This document shows positions 31,111 to 42,431 of a stretch of 64,000 nucleotides of DNA, in pieces. The stretch comes from Isoetes taiwanensis (taxonomy: Eukaryota > Streptophyta > Lycopodiopsida > Isoetales > Isoetaceae): positions 19,992,778 to 20,056,777 of the forward strand of contig JAJEKV010000002.1 in assembly GCA_021234155.1 (NCBI GenBank), in the 5' to 3' direction. Below the pieces are notes generated by a model. That model had not been told where the DNA came from. It made no database searches and saw only the letters and a list, made by a program, of their open reading frames with translations. Made by a program: the position numbers and the translations under genes. Numbering within the stretch: position 1 is the stretch's first letter; each line of letters starts with the position of its first letter.

Positions 31111-34100
31111 CAAAATTTTGGTCATAACAACTTTTGCCAAATTTGTCAGGTTGTTCGTCTATTTGCGTTTTGTGTGGATTTGCATTTTGTTTGGAATTTA
31201 AAATTTGTATTGATTTGCAATATGTGCGCATTTTTCAATTACAATGACTTGTAATGCATAAATAAACTGAGAGAAGCGAGCATAAATAAAACAAGAACTC
31301 CTTTATTCAAATGCAATAACAAGTCACAATTACATATAACAATCTCTACAATGCCAACAAAAATATACCGTGGCAAGTGCTCACTAACAGTTTCATTTCA
31401 TTGTTGCGATATGCTTGTTCTCTGCAAAATGAAAATATACGATATTATTGATTGCCCTGCATGCACGTAACCACTAGTATACCTTAAACCAACTAGTATA
31501 CCTTAAAGGCCCGAGTTATTTTATAAATCATGAACCTAAAATTCAAAATGGGCACTGATATATAAATCAATTTAGAATGATTGTTTCTATCTTTTTACCT
31601 GCAAAGTGACTTGCCACTTTAGCCAAGAAGGGAGATTTGTTGAATTCTTCACTTGTCACTTGCTCCAGGCTTATTGAAGGTAGCGTAGGGTCTGCAGCCC
31701 GCATTTCAGTGGTGTTAACAACTATTTTTTACATATACAATTCAAGTAGTAGTAGAAAGCCAAATAGAGATTATTTCCAAATGACTTCTTTAAGAATACA
31801 CCTTGTGTTACTAAAATATTACGACAATATTAAACTGGTCGAACCATTCAATATTTAGGAGCAAACAATGGTTGTTCTACCATGCCATGCATGCACACAA
31901 AATATTTAGTACAATTGTATGTTTATCTAAACCTGTGTTACAGAATGTGCATATTGAAACCGCTTTTCCTTAGCTGTTTTCGTAAAATGCATACGAAATA
32001 TATCCAAGTTTCAGCAAATCAACATCATCACGCAGTAAAGCCTTTTATAGCAAAAATTGGAGAATCGGACATCTATCCACTATTTTCAAATGCAAATGGA
32101 TAAAGACCCGATTATATGAGCCGTAGACGATCCCTCGATGTATGGAACAACCGCAATATGGCTTGGCTTCTCTCTCAACATCAAAAAACTTGTATAGCTA
32201 CTTATTCCCCGCCATATCTATGTTAGAGCGTAAACTAGATTAAGCATTTTCTCTCATTGCTTAGAAGGCGAGAAAGCATAAATGCTATATCAACAGATGT
32301 GATGATTACCCAAGCAATCACATTAAAGAACATCAAAGAAATTCTTACAGTTCCATCATGACAACCAGCAAGAATGCATGACAACCAAAGAAGAATGCGA
32401 TCATGATGCACACCTCGTGACCATTCCAATCCTGTAATCAACGGAATCTCGCTCTAGAACTACTACGGAATAGACATGAAAAAATATGCTGAAAAAGAGG
32501 CAGAGTGAAAACCAGCTAAGCAAGGCCAAGAGAAACGTGATAAATTGCTCATACAAATTGAAAAGGCCCAAACTTTGGATAGAAATAAAAAAGGCCACAC
32601 CCTTCCCAAGTTCAAATCTGAAAGAAAAAGAAAAATTCTTAAGGAGCATGGCGGCAAAGTAAAGTAAATGGAAAGGAAAAATGTAAAGATGCCTTGATGT
32701 CCGAAAGACTAATGGTTAAGGGCATTAAGGCCAACGTAGAAGCATTCATTTTTTGTATCATCATCCAACAACCTTATATATAATCATATAAATCCATTTG
32801 ATCCAATAATAACAGCAGATAGCTAGTAACACACCAAACCATTATAATGCTTCGACTGGTTAAAATGACCCAAGTAACTATACAACTGGTTATTAAGAGT
32901 TGGTATTACATAGGAATCCCTTTGGGCTAAATCCACTAAAAACAAGCTAAAAATTCTAGAATTAAAAATAAAGCAAAAGATAAAAGGACAACAAGCTAGG
33001 AAAGAGAACCAGACAGAATATACCTTGGGTTTATCTGGAGTTCCATGCTAGGATATTGGCATGATCCATTATACAGCACGTTCAGGTCCGAAAGCAGATA
33101 TAGGACAGGTAATTGGGATTTCGATTCATGAAAAACTAAGCAAAAAACTTGGAAATTGACTGGCCTCTCCTTGCGATCAAGTTATCCACGGCTAAGCCTT
33201 TAGCACATGAAAAGGATTTACACATGTTTAAACAAGAATCAAATAAACCTTGCCTGGTTTACACACGGAAATTGACTGGCCTAACCTTGCAATCAAGTTA
33301 TCCACAGATAAGCCTTTGGCACAGGAAAAGGATTTACACAGGTTACAAGATCGGTTTACACAGGACTTATATCAGCATCCGGATAGACACAGGCAGGTAA
33401 GACAACAGAAAAATATTATCTTGGGAAACAGCGAAGCATTCAATCTAGAAAATACAAAATCTTGCTGCAAGCTTCCTTTTGAAGCTCTACTTCTTTCCAA
33501 AAAGACCTCTGTTTAATAACTCAATAACAAGCTTCATGCCAGGAGCCAGGAGCCAGGACCTCCAAATTCAAAACCATAAAGAAAAAGAGAGCAGAAGAAC
33601 GGTATCCGTGAACTAAAAATTGATGATGCCTACCTGTAAAAATAAACTGATCTTCTGAGTATTGTCGCTTCTGAATACTGCCACTTCTGAAGTGTTCAAG
33701 TGATCAACAAGGGCTTATTGCCTTTCAGTGTAATTACAGTATGGCTGAATCAAAGTCATTTGCCAGCTGAAAACCCCAAAAACCAGAAGTCCGGATTCTG
33801 TAGCTGTGGCCGAAACCTCCAAATCCGGATTCAACCGCCATTTGCAAATCCGGGATGCATTCAGAATCTTTGGGCACTATTTGCATTCTCTGATCCTAGT
33901 ATAGAGCTGTCAAAGCAGGCCATCGCTCAGATAAGGGCGACCGTTTTTGCCCCAAGACGCTGCTAGGGTTTCGATTACCCTAGGTTCGATTTCCAGAACT
34001 AAACATAAAGAAATTAATTTTTTAAAAAAACTTATATTGAAATTTTCAATTATTGGCAAAGGTTGTGAAATTTTCAACTATTGGCATCCAAGCCACAACG

Positions 34101-35781
34101 TCCCTTTACATTGTCACCTTCTAAAATCATGGCTTTAGGTAATTACCATTGTCACCTTCTAAAACTATGGCTTTAATTACCATAGCACCATATCGTAAAA
34201 AGCCACATAGGCTCCATAATTTTAAAGTCCACATATTTTAACATGGAATATGTAGCATAATAACAGGGGGTTTTCTTTGTGTTTTTGTACGCTTTTCACA
34301 AAGGTTTTCCTAAGATTTTATGGCGTATTTGAATGGATGTACTAATGCGTACATCTAGAGTGCACCATTTCTTAATCGTTGATTTAGCTTTTTTTTTTCA
34401 ATGGTCCAACATCCAAGGGCTCACAACAAAAGCCCTCTTTTTTATTTTAGGGGCTGAACATGCAAGCCTCGTGGATAGCATTTTAGGGCACGAAACAGGG
34501 CTTGCAAATCTGCAAGCCCTTTGAATGAGCAGGAGGAGATGCCCTTTTTTCAATCTAGAAATTGGAAGTGCACCTTTTTCAGAGCCTACAGTTGTATCTG
34601 AGAGTGGGTTTCTTCCTATATGTTTGCACTGGGCAGAATGACCGTATTTAGGGCCAGCCTTTAGTCTCTTGTATCTGCATATTTTCCTACTGATTCCTTC
34701 TCAGATCTTGTGATATCAGCTCTTGAAGGGTATTTGTGCGTCAAATTTTCTACGGTTGGGCTCCTAAACTTGGTCGAATATTGGCAGGCATAGTTTGGTT
34801 TCGGCTTAATTTTAGCTTGATTCTTGGGAAGATTTGCCTTTTCCAGACTCATTCAAGCTAAAACGAACAGGGTCTTTGCAGTCAGGTTTTAGCAGTCACG
34901 GTTTTGCAGCCGACCTACAGAGATACATCAGGGGTTTGCAGCCGAACTACAGAGCATGGGTTCACAACCGAGATATATGCATAGGTTTTTGACGAAAATG
35001 CAGAGCCATGCCTGTTTCTACAGGGCACACCAAAGAACTTCGTTCAGCGTACCAGCTATACATTAGTTGCAAGATTTTCACAGAGCAAGGCCTGTTACTA
35101 AAATCCGACATGAACTTATAATAGCTCCCTATGGATATGGTTTCGAAGGAATGTTCAGAGTGATCCGTTATTTTATGAAGATTGGGAATCATGAAAAAGC
35201 AGTTGCGCTCATAAAGCCGGATTAGATTGCAGTAGGGCCGTTTCTTGCTGTTGTATACCCAGCTCGGGATTGCTTCAACGACATCCATCTGCATAGACCC
35301 TAACGATGAGAGATAGGTGTGCATGTAAGCATAGGAATGGCTTTCGTGTCGCCCCACATTAGAAGAGGCCAGACACCTCCCGGTGGTTCATCTACATTTG
35401 ATCCTTTCACCGGGTCGGGACCCGATTTGTCAAAGCCCCAAAGCCCGGTTGCATTTCAATCGAGAACAATGCCGTAGCGAAGGGAGCCTAGGAGGAACCA
35501 TCTCGCGCATGCATCGTGTCTTGCGCATATTACTCTCACTTTACCCCGACTAAGTATTTTTATCTTTCAACAAATAAGAGGGTTATCTTTGGATTATCTT
35601 TTGCAATCGTTGGATATTTACATACTAGATTAATCTTTTGGCAAGTTGTTTAATGCGTTGTGTGAATGGCTGTAGCCTGCAGGTGGAGTGAGCACGTTAA
35701 AATTTGGGGATAAGCTCTCATTGGAGGAAGCAAAGGCCTTACTTTAAAGGTAAGATAATTGATGTAGGACATGATCCATAA
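31111..35781. other. CACTA interior: AT-rich, no recognisable gene
   Basis: 4.7 kb with only short frames. I recognise no transposase, TNPD-like or TNPA-like domain. A 131-codon minus frame at 34962-35357 has no recognised domain. The stretch holds small tandem repeats (33151-33382 and about 34110-34185) and a dispersed repeat at about 34253-34350 related to 19564-19690. An interior deletion or replacement of the transposase genes is likely. Confidence 0.5.
33151..33382. repeat. 116-bp tandem duplication
   Basis: GGAAATTGACTGGCC begins units at 33151 and 33267. They share AATCAAGTTATCCAC and AAGGATTTACACA blocks, with moderate divergence. Confidence 0.75.
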
Positions 35782-36683
35782 TTGCTTATCTTGGTATCCT
35801 AGTACAGACCCATTGAATCAGGCAATCGGCATCATTTACGTGAAAATAATATGGCAAATGTGACCAGAAACATTTCCATCTCATTCTTGTAATGGCAATG
35901 AAGTTATTATGCTACATATTGGATTGAACAGTTCCACTCTGTCCATACAATCACTTATATGTTACTCTAGCAATTGCTATGAATTCTGCAGAAATAGACG
36001 CGGTTAACTAATAAGCTACCTGCACCATGAGATACTAATAGAAACTTAATGCAGGAGCCTGCAAATAGTAAAATCTGAGAAAGTAACAGCATTGCTTTCC
36101 AGAGGATCAGGTTCAGGTCATATTTCATGTTTGAGAGCATGTTCTTTTTTGTCTCAATCTAATGGTAGCCCATTGTAGTAGGACCTCAAGTTGTAATACC
36201 TATAGTCCATGTGAATAAAAATGTGGATAGCGTTGCTTATCTTGGTATCCTAGTACAGACCCATTGAATCAGGCAATCGGCATCATTTACGTGAAAATAA
36301 TATGGCAAATGTGACCAGAAACATTTCCATCTCATTCTTGTAATGGCAATGAAGTTATTATGCTACATATTGGATTGAACAGTTCCACTCTGTCCATACA
36401 ATCACTTATATGTTACTCTAGCAATTGCTATGAATTCTGCAGAAATAGACGCGGTTAACTAATAAGCTACCTGCACCATGAGATACTAATAGAAACTTAA
36501 TGCAGGAGCCTGCAAATAGTAAAATCTGAGAAAGTAACAGCATTGCTTTCCAGAGGATCAGGTTCAGGTCATATTTCATGTTTGAGAGCATGTTCTTTTT
36601 TGTCTCAATCTAATGGTAGCCCATTGTAGTAGGACCTCAAGTTGTAATACCTATAGTCCATGTGAATAAAAATGTGGATAGCG
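35782..36683. repeat. Perfect 451-bp tandem duplication
   Basis: Units 35782-36232 and 36233-36683 both begin TTGCTTATCTTGGTATCC and end ATGTGGATAGCG. I found no difference between them when reading through. It is either very recent or an assembly duplicate. Confidence 0.9.
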
Positions 36684-36991
36684 TGCTTGAATATTTGTGG
36701 TACTTTGCATCAGTTTGGAACCGCCCCCTGTGGGATGGTATTGGTTGTGGCCATCACTAGCATATGCATGAAAGGGGGTATTTTAAACTATTTTGACAGT
36801 TCATTCTCTTGAACTAGTGGTACTGGCTTTATATTGGGCGCCATGGCCCCTTTCAGTAAACCTTATGATGCAATGGAAATAATTTGTTTGTTTTTATGTT
36901 AGTGTTTTTTAGTAATTAATGTTTAGACCCATAAAGTTTACCTCTGTTTGCTTTAGTTAGGGCCCGAAGGGCCCAAAATTTTTTTTAATAT

Positions 36992-37447
36992 AACAATCAA
37001 CACACAACTACTATTAACATTATTAACATAAACCATTGCATTTAACACATTCAAATTAAAATCCCCCTTAAACCCCCTTTGGTTTGGGTGCTTATTCACA
37101 CGGGGGGTTATGTAGGGCAGCGAGAGCTCCAAAAATATATTTACAATACATGTACAAAATTAACACCATTAAGTATATTCTGTCAAACCTTATAGTATTT
37201 TGCAAACTTTAATATACAGTATACAAAAACTTGTACATGCATACCCCACAAACGAGGATCACTATGTACGGTCCAGATCTTGGAATAAAGGGCAAATATG
37301 CCCATCCGACAGCTCTCGTTGCCCGGAGTAACCCCCCGTGTGAATAAGCACCCAAACCAAAGGGGGTTTAAGGGGGATTTTAATTTGAATGTGTTAAATG
37401 CAATGGTTTATGTTAATAATGTTAATAGTAGTTGTGTGTTGATTGTT
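36992..37447. repeat. Foldback (MITE-like) element, about 138-bp arms
   Basis: Bases 36992-37129 are the reverse complement of 37311-37447 (outer end AACAATCAACAC, inner end about GAGAGCT). A 180-base loop separates them. No clear target duplication. No protein. Just right of it, GGTGCCATTGTATTATAG and AGATAACCAT form short direct repeats (37456-37540). Confidence 0.8.
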
Positions 37448-37935
37448 GTTCAATCGCGGTGCCATTGTATTATAGATAACCATGGTGCCATTGTACAAAC
37501 ACCGTGCCATTGCATTTTAGATAACCATTGCATTATAGGAGATAGTCCCTATTGCCAAAATGACCAATGACCTTGAGCCTTGACCTTATGTGACCACTTC
37601 ATATTTCCGTAGAACATTTGAACTTTTGGGTTTTAAAATTCTAAAAATTACACATGTCCGATGCATAGTGCACAAATGTCAGAAACAACCATAGCTTATG
37701 ATGGAGGAGGTTCCCACCCATGCACTCTAGAAAACATGGTGCCATTGCATTATGGAGGTTACACCAAACCAACCATAACTAACGCCAGCCAAAAGGTTAT
37801 GCTTGTCAACCACATAACTTAATCAAACTTGATTCAATTATATACCATGGAAGAGATCTATAAGAGAGCTTTCCAATGCAACAAATTTCATTCAAAACAG
37901 ATTTTTGGATCAACTTTTATGATAAAAAATAGTTT

Positions 37936-39844
37936 TAAAAAAAAAAAAAAACCCAGCCAGAGCTAGCCTTGACATAAGCCTAACTAGCACTGCTACATAC
38001 ATCGGTCAATCCCTCAGTACTGTTAACATCCCATATGTAAACCGAGCTAATTTACAATGGCACACCAACTCTAGGATATCAATATCTTATCCTTATAATA
38101 GTATATTAGATCCATGTCCTATTCACTCATTCAAATATGTCCATTAAATCATGCCTACTGCTCCCATTAATGGTTCCCATTTTACTGTCCATATATACTT
38201 CTCATTATCTTTTTACTTTATTCAGAGCCTTGGTTATTCCAACACAATAGTCTTATTCATGCTTTATGATACATATTTTAATGTATCCTTATACCAACAC
38301 ATATGTTGTTCTTTTACATTCATCCATTCTGTTCACCATTTTTCACTTCATATACCTCCTATATGAATTTAATCATGCATGTCATTCCATCCATTTATGC
38401 CATACACCACTTAACTAAGCCATTAATCTGTTATGTATCCAGTAAACATAAGTATAGCATTCATAATAACCGCCTGTTTATATTTATCATTCAAGTCATA
38501 TGCTTCCTGCTATAACAGGATATCCACCTGCATAACATAATCTAGTTTACTATTTAGCAAGTCAGATATAGCCCTTTTCTTTTGTTGTTCAAAACTGTAA
38601 ACACCCGGAATACTAAAGCTATACAAAAAAGAGAAGTCTCCCTGTTTGCTTTTCAGTTTTCATAAGTCTTGTATGATTCAAAAAATCCATTTATGCAGCT
38701 GAAGCACTTCGTCCATATATCCTTGTGTCTTGAATTTAATCAGTACCACTCCTTCTATATCCTTTTCCATTCCTTTCTCTATTGATCTTGAGCATAAGAA
38801 CAAAAGTAGACAATAAGAGAAGAAACCCTCGTACCTGCAGCCAACCATGCACACGTTAGCAATAATCTTGGTAACGGCACAAGGGCCAAAAGGTACATAT
38901 GGAGTTTCTTGGCTTATCGCCTTTCACTCATTGTACTCTTTTGCCCTAGCCCAAAACCAAACAGAAAAAGAATGGGTCATAGAAAGTCTTATCAAGTTAC
39001 TGGAAGTCCCTACTATTACCATTATTGAATGCTTATATTTTAGCCATAATAGTATAATGATACGCTTATGCAGTGCCCTGATACACTGCCTTATAAGCTT
39101 GGGTTTATCCCCCACTAATTACAGTGAAACTTTGCCTGCATCATTTCGGCATTTTGCCTTGCCCTTATATGCTTATATTCAGCATAAACCCTATCCAAAC
39201 AAATCCATTTTATACCTGCAGGTCGTCGTGCTCCAAGCCAAATGCTTCATCAATCTGTGTTTCGGGAACTCCTTCATATGATGCCACTCCATATCTTGCA
39301 TTAGGTTGCTTATTTCGATTGAAATAAGCTGGCCTTTTACCATACTGCCCAGTGCTTCCTTCACCAAAGCTTCTTTTGTTGTCAAGCTCCCTATTCTTCC
39401 CATATTTATCCATGTCTCTCTGCAGATTTGAGTTCAAACAACACCAGGCTAGCTCCTCTTCTAAGATGTTCGCATTTAGCGCCTCAACATCTATGCTGCT
39501 ATCAGACTCCGGATCTGAGTCATACCCCATTCCGCTTAGCTGTATATACTCAGTTCCCGCCATAATCTACCTCATCAATGCTAGCGGCTCCGCACAGCTC
39601 ACCTTTTCTGGTTTTACGCTCCAAGTATGATTCAGTATCCAAATTGGATTTGCTGTAAACCTACTCAATTAAATTCCATATCCCTTTTGTAGGTTAATAT
39701 AAGCCAATACTTTAATTATACTTGCTCCAAATATACCCTTTATGCATGCTACTATTGCCTTTAATATCTGCCTATACAAATGACAAGGACCTACCTTAAA
39801 GCTATCCTTATGTCTCTTTTGTATCATATATTTCATAAAAAAAA
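37936..39844 (-). repeat. Pseudo-LTR A (downstream copy)
   Basis: Matches 44075-45975. It starts with an A-run and ACCCAGCCAGAGCTAGCC (plus strand) and ends in TTTCATAAAA. This copy keeps an open exon-1 frame on the minus strand (39563-39216). The AAGCCTACCTCC end signature lies right after it at 39843-39854. Confidence 0.9.
39216..39563 (-). CDS. Exon 1 copy of Penelope-like ORF1 (pseudo-LTR A)
   Basis: From ATG at 39563, 116 codons (MAGTEYIQLSGMGYDSDPES, acidic then basic with a GYGVASYEGV-like middle missing recognisable domains) run to CAG followed by the donor GTATAA at 39215. Stops follow if it is not spliced. This copy lies downstream of the RT, so it would not be used with ORF1 in this unit. 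The equivalent in pseudo-LTR B (45694-45354) is in the right place but has indels. Confidence 0.5.
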
Positions 39845-39854
39845 GCCTACCTCC

Positions 39855-40023
39855 ACCCGTAGGATGAAGGCAATCTCCCTTGACTGTGTCATACTATAAT
39901 AATAGGATGGGCAAGCCCCTACTATTACAGCAGGGGTCATGCCACATCCCATGTTCATTTTATGGCCTATATTTTCAGATACAACTTACCTTCACACTAC
40001 TTACATGGTGTGAGCAGTACCTT
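39855..40023 (-). other. 3' untranslated region of the Penelope-like element
   Basis: About 170 bases between the RT stop and the 3' end signature. It contains the near-palindromic CCTACTATTACAGCAGGGG. I looked for a hammerhead-ribozyme core (CTGANGA...GAAA), often found in this class, and found none. Confidence 0.5.
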
Positions 40024-42093
40024 TTAGAATTCCTCCAATATTTGCACTAGCACGTTTGTGTCATATTTAAGTCCTGGAAAGCTTGCAGAACTGATGTACT
40101 TGATAACTCTCCATTTAACTCCCTTCTTATCAAAGCCATTTCGACAGAACACCCTCATCAGTTCCATGATGTCCTTTGCTGCCATATCAGGGCATGAATT
40201 CACATACATATATGGTAGTATTTGAGACAATACCACATTTCTTGCTTGCATGTATGGCCTACATGCATTAGCATGAACAAATTTTACTGCCACAAACTGT
40301 AAACTATCCCTTTTATCATATCTTGTAGTTCTATAAATTCCTAAACTTCTGTTAGCTATTTCTATGCTCATATTCAGAAAGTTTGCTTTAATTCCATGTG
40401 GTTTTTCAGTCCTGTGGTCATTCTCCAACACTGTTTCCTCTTTTATTCCAAGGAAATTCATATCATAAATCTGTATTTCATCCACCACATTCGTTTGGAG
40501 GCAGCTGAGAAAATTCCTGACATTAGGACAATTAATAGCAAGAAGGTCATCAATATATCGAAATACATTCCTAAATGTCTTAATATCTTCATATCTCCCT
40601 TCTCTGGCTAGATTCTTAATGAAACATACCTCAAACCAAGCAAGGTACATGTTGCACCAGCTTGGGCTGCATGAAAATCCCATAGGGATTCCACTAACTT
40701 GCTGCCATACCATGTTGCCCATGCAGATGTAGCAATTTTCCAGTAACCATGTATTAATATTGACAAATCTATCCATGTCCATTTTCTCCCAGCATCTTCC
40801 CTGTGGTATCATTTTGAACCATTTTGCCATAAATTTGCCATTCACGGTCTTCTTAACCCACAACTGATATCTTTTATTTTGATTTCTCATATATTTCCAA
40901 GTAGCCATAGCTACTTTATGCATGACTGCACAAATCCCATTATCCCCTTTAAGGGGTATGTTTTCATAACATCGAGTGATGTCTGCAACAAATATCTCCT
41001 CAATCCTGCTGGGTAAATTTAAGACAACATCATATACAGAACCTGTGATCCAGTTCGGATTCACACCACCTGGAATCATTGTACATATACTGGCACACAG
41101 TTCCTTAGTTACATCAGGCCACAACTCAACCATGTTATTTAAAACAGCTGTGATTATTTCAGAAACTTCGGTGAAAATAGTCCCATGGGCATTTGTTATC
41201 CATCTATAATCACTCTTATGAGCTTTGAATAACCCTAACATATATGGTAGTTTAGTATTTTCAATGCACATGTTACCAACATATTCTTGTATACCAAGTT
41301 TTATATGCTCAGTTATTTCCTCCTCATTCATATCTCTGCTTTGGAAATCCTTACTGCCCAGTCTCAAAAGAGCCATTTCTCTCATGTGCTTGGGACAAAT
41401 GAATGCTGGGTTATTACCTGCCTTATCCACTCCAGCTATATAAAAATTCTTAGTCAACCATTCAAGATTATTGACTGCTTGAGCATCATTTAATGGAAAT
41501 TTTCTTACGTTATCAGCTTTGCATGCATCTCTTGACTGCTCCCTAACCATTCCAATAACTTTACTACAGACTAATTGCTTGTCCATCTCAGATATATGCG
41601 CATATTTGTATCTATGCATCTCAAAAATGTTGTTGCAAACAACTTCCATTTCCCTTTTTAATTCTTTCCATACTAGATATTTATCTGGTATATGACTTAG
41701 TCCTTTCTGAAATAAATTTCTGAGTGTTCTGTTCTTAATCAGATCAAGCCGAGTAGTCCTAATATGCCCAATAGACTTATCAATGTAACTCTTCAAATTC
41801 GGGTTACTGCATGGGCAAACCGGTTCCTTGCTTTGGGCAAACACATAATATGGCTTATAGCATATATCTTTCAAGTTTTCCGTGTACTTCCAAGCAAACA
41901 TTGTGTCCTCCATTATTTCTATACCAATTTCACCCAGAATTTCAGTCATAGCCACATTTATTATCTTGGGTATGCAAAACTTATCCATAATCTTGGATAG
42001 AAACAGACAATGTACTATTTTCTTTTTATTTTTTTCTTTTACTTCCTTGATATGCAATCTTCCCAAACCATCTTTTGTAATAACCCTGGTAAT
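40024..42093 (-). CDS. Penelope-like reverse transcriptase
   Basis: An open frame of about 690 residues. Positions counted from 42099: DKG-like VDKAGNN at 224-230, motif A VADITRCYENIPL with Asp 373, motif B GIPMGFSCSP at 470-479, motif C FRYIDDLL with the YIDD at 515-518, then FLNMSIE and YDKRD at 594-598. The N-terminal RTLRNLFQKG-like block and the thumb (NGFDKKG) fit Penelope-type RTs. It would copy element RNA into DNA in the nucleus. No endonuclease domain follows. The frame has no ATG before residue 38. It starts right after TGTGATTTGCAG, a 3' splice site, so it is probably the last exon of a spliced polyprotein. A diverged relative is at 7152-8650. Confidence 0.85.
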   Translation of the reverse strand: MTRVITKDGLGRLHIKEVKEKNKKKIVHCLFLSKIMDKFCIPKIINVAMTEILGEIGIEIMEDTMFAWKYTENLKDICYKPYYVFAQSKEPVCPCSNPNLKSYIDKSIGHIRTTRLDLIKNRTLRNLFQKGLSHIPDKYLVWKELKREMEVVCNNIFEMHRYKYAHISEMDKQLVCSKVIGMVREQSRDACKADNVRKFPLNDAQAVNNLEWLTKNFYIAGVDKAGNNPAFICPKHMREMALLRLGSKDFQSRDMNEEEITEHIKLGIQEYVGNMCIENTKLPYMLGLFKAHKSDYRWITNAHGTIFTEVSEIITAVLNNMVELWPDVTKELCASICTMIPGGVNPNWITGSVYDVVLNLPSRIEEIFVADITRCYENIPLKGDNGICAVMHKVAMATWKYMRNQNKRYQLWVKKTVNGKFMAKWFKMIPQGRCWEKMDMDRFVNINTWLLENCYICMGNMVWQQVSGIPMGFSCSPSWCNMYLAWFEVCFIKNLAREGRYEDIKTFRNVFRYIDDLLAINCPNVRNFLSCLQTNVVDEIQIYDMNFLGIKEETVLENDHRTEKPHGIKANFLNMSIEIANRSLGIYRTTRYDKRDSLQFVAVKFVHANACRPYMQARNVVLSQILPYMYVNSCPDMAAKDIMELMRVFCRNGFDKKGVKWRVIKYISSASFPGLKYDTNVLVQILEEF

Positions 42094-42431
42094 CTGCAAA
42101 TCACAATTGATACTTCAAATTGCTTTCTTATTTTACATATTTTATTCCTACACTTAATCCTATGCTCCATTCCTGTTTCTAGAAAGGTGGTACAATGGCC
42201 GAGTGGTCATATATTTAAATCCCTTATCCCAACAGAAAGGGGGAGGTGCCATATGGCTAATCACATATCCCATTTGTTTTTCATTCGCTTGCAACCAGCA
42301 TTTGAATATATCATATTATAACTTACTTCATTTTCAAGCATACATCATATCCGTTTCAAATGAAACACAATATCAAACATTGGCTTAACATGATGTTATA
42401 AGTTGAGTTTTCGTACAGCAGCATCCATTAC
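42094..42431 (-). other. Predicted intron 2 of the Penelope-like element
   Basis: Donor GTAATG after codon CTG (exon end 42432) and acceptor TTTGCAG (exon start 42093) are both in phase 0, joining ORF1 to the RT. A second possible donor, GTACGA, is slightly downstream and also phase 0. Unspliced, ORF1 ends at TAA 42396 and the RT has an upstream TGA. The intron contains TGGCCGAGTGGTC (about 42197), an exact tRNA A-box-like stretch with no B-box. Confidence 0.5.

Noticed and set aside
30747-31140. Several Arg/Phe-rich ORFs at the CACTA left end
   Set aside because: They are translations of the CGACGATT/AATCGTCG subterminal repeat.
34962-35357. 131-codon minus-strand ORF in the CACTA interior
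   Set aside because: No domain, no partner exon and no transposase feature. Length alone is not enough.
38847-39281. 144-codon plus-strand ORF in pseudo-LTR A, with a shorter copy at 44975-45229
   Set aside because: It runs against the element's coding strand, partly over exon 1, is broken in the other repeat and has no domain. Treated as a shadow.
40128-40170. Possible hammerhead-ribozyme core on the minus strand (CTGATGAG ... GAAA)
   Set aside because: It lies inside the RT coding region (MELMRVFCRNG), stem II would pair poorly, and no stems I or III are visible. Probably chance.
40024-42099. GIY-YIG endonuclease at the end of the RT ORF
   Set aside because: The frame ends soon after the thumb region and no GIY...YIG pair is visible in it or in the other two exons.
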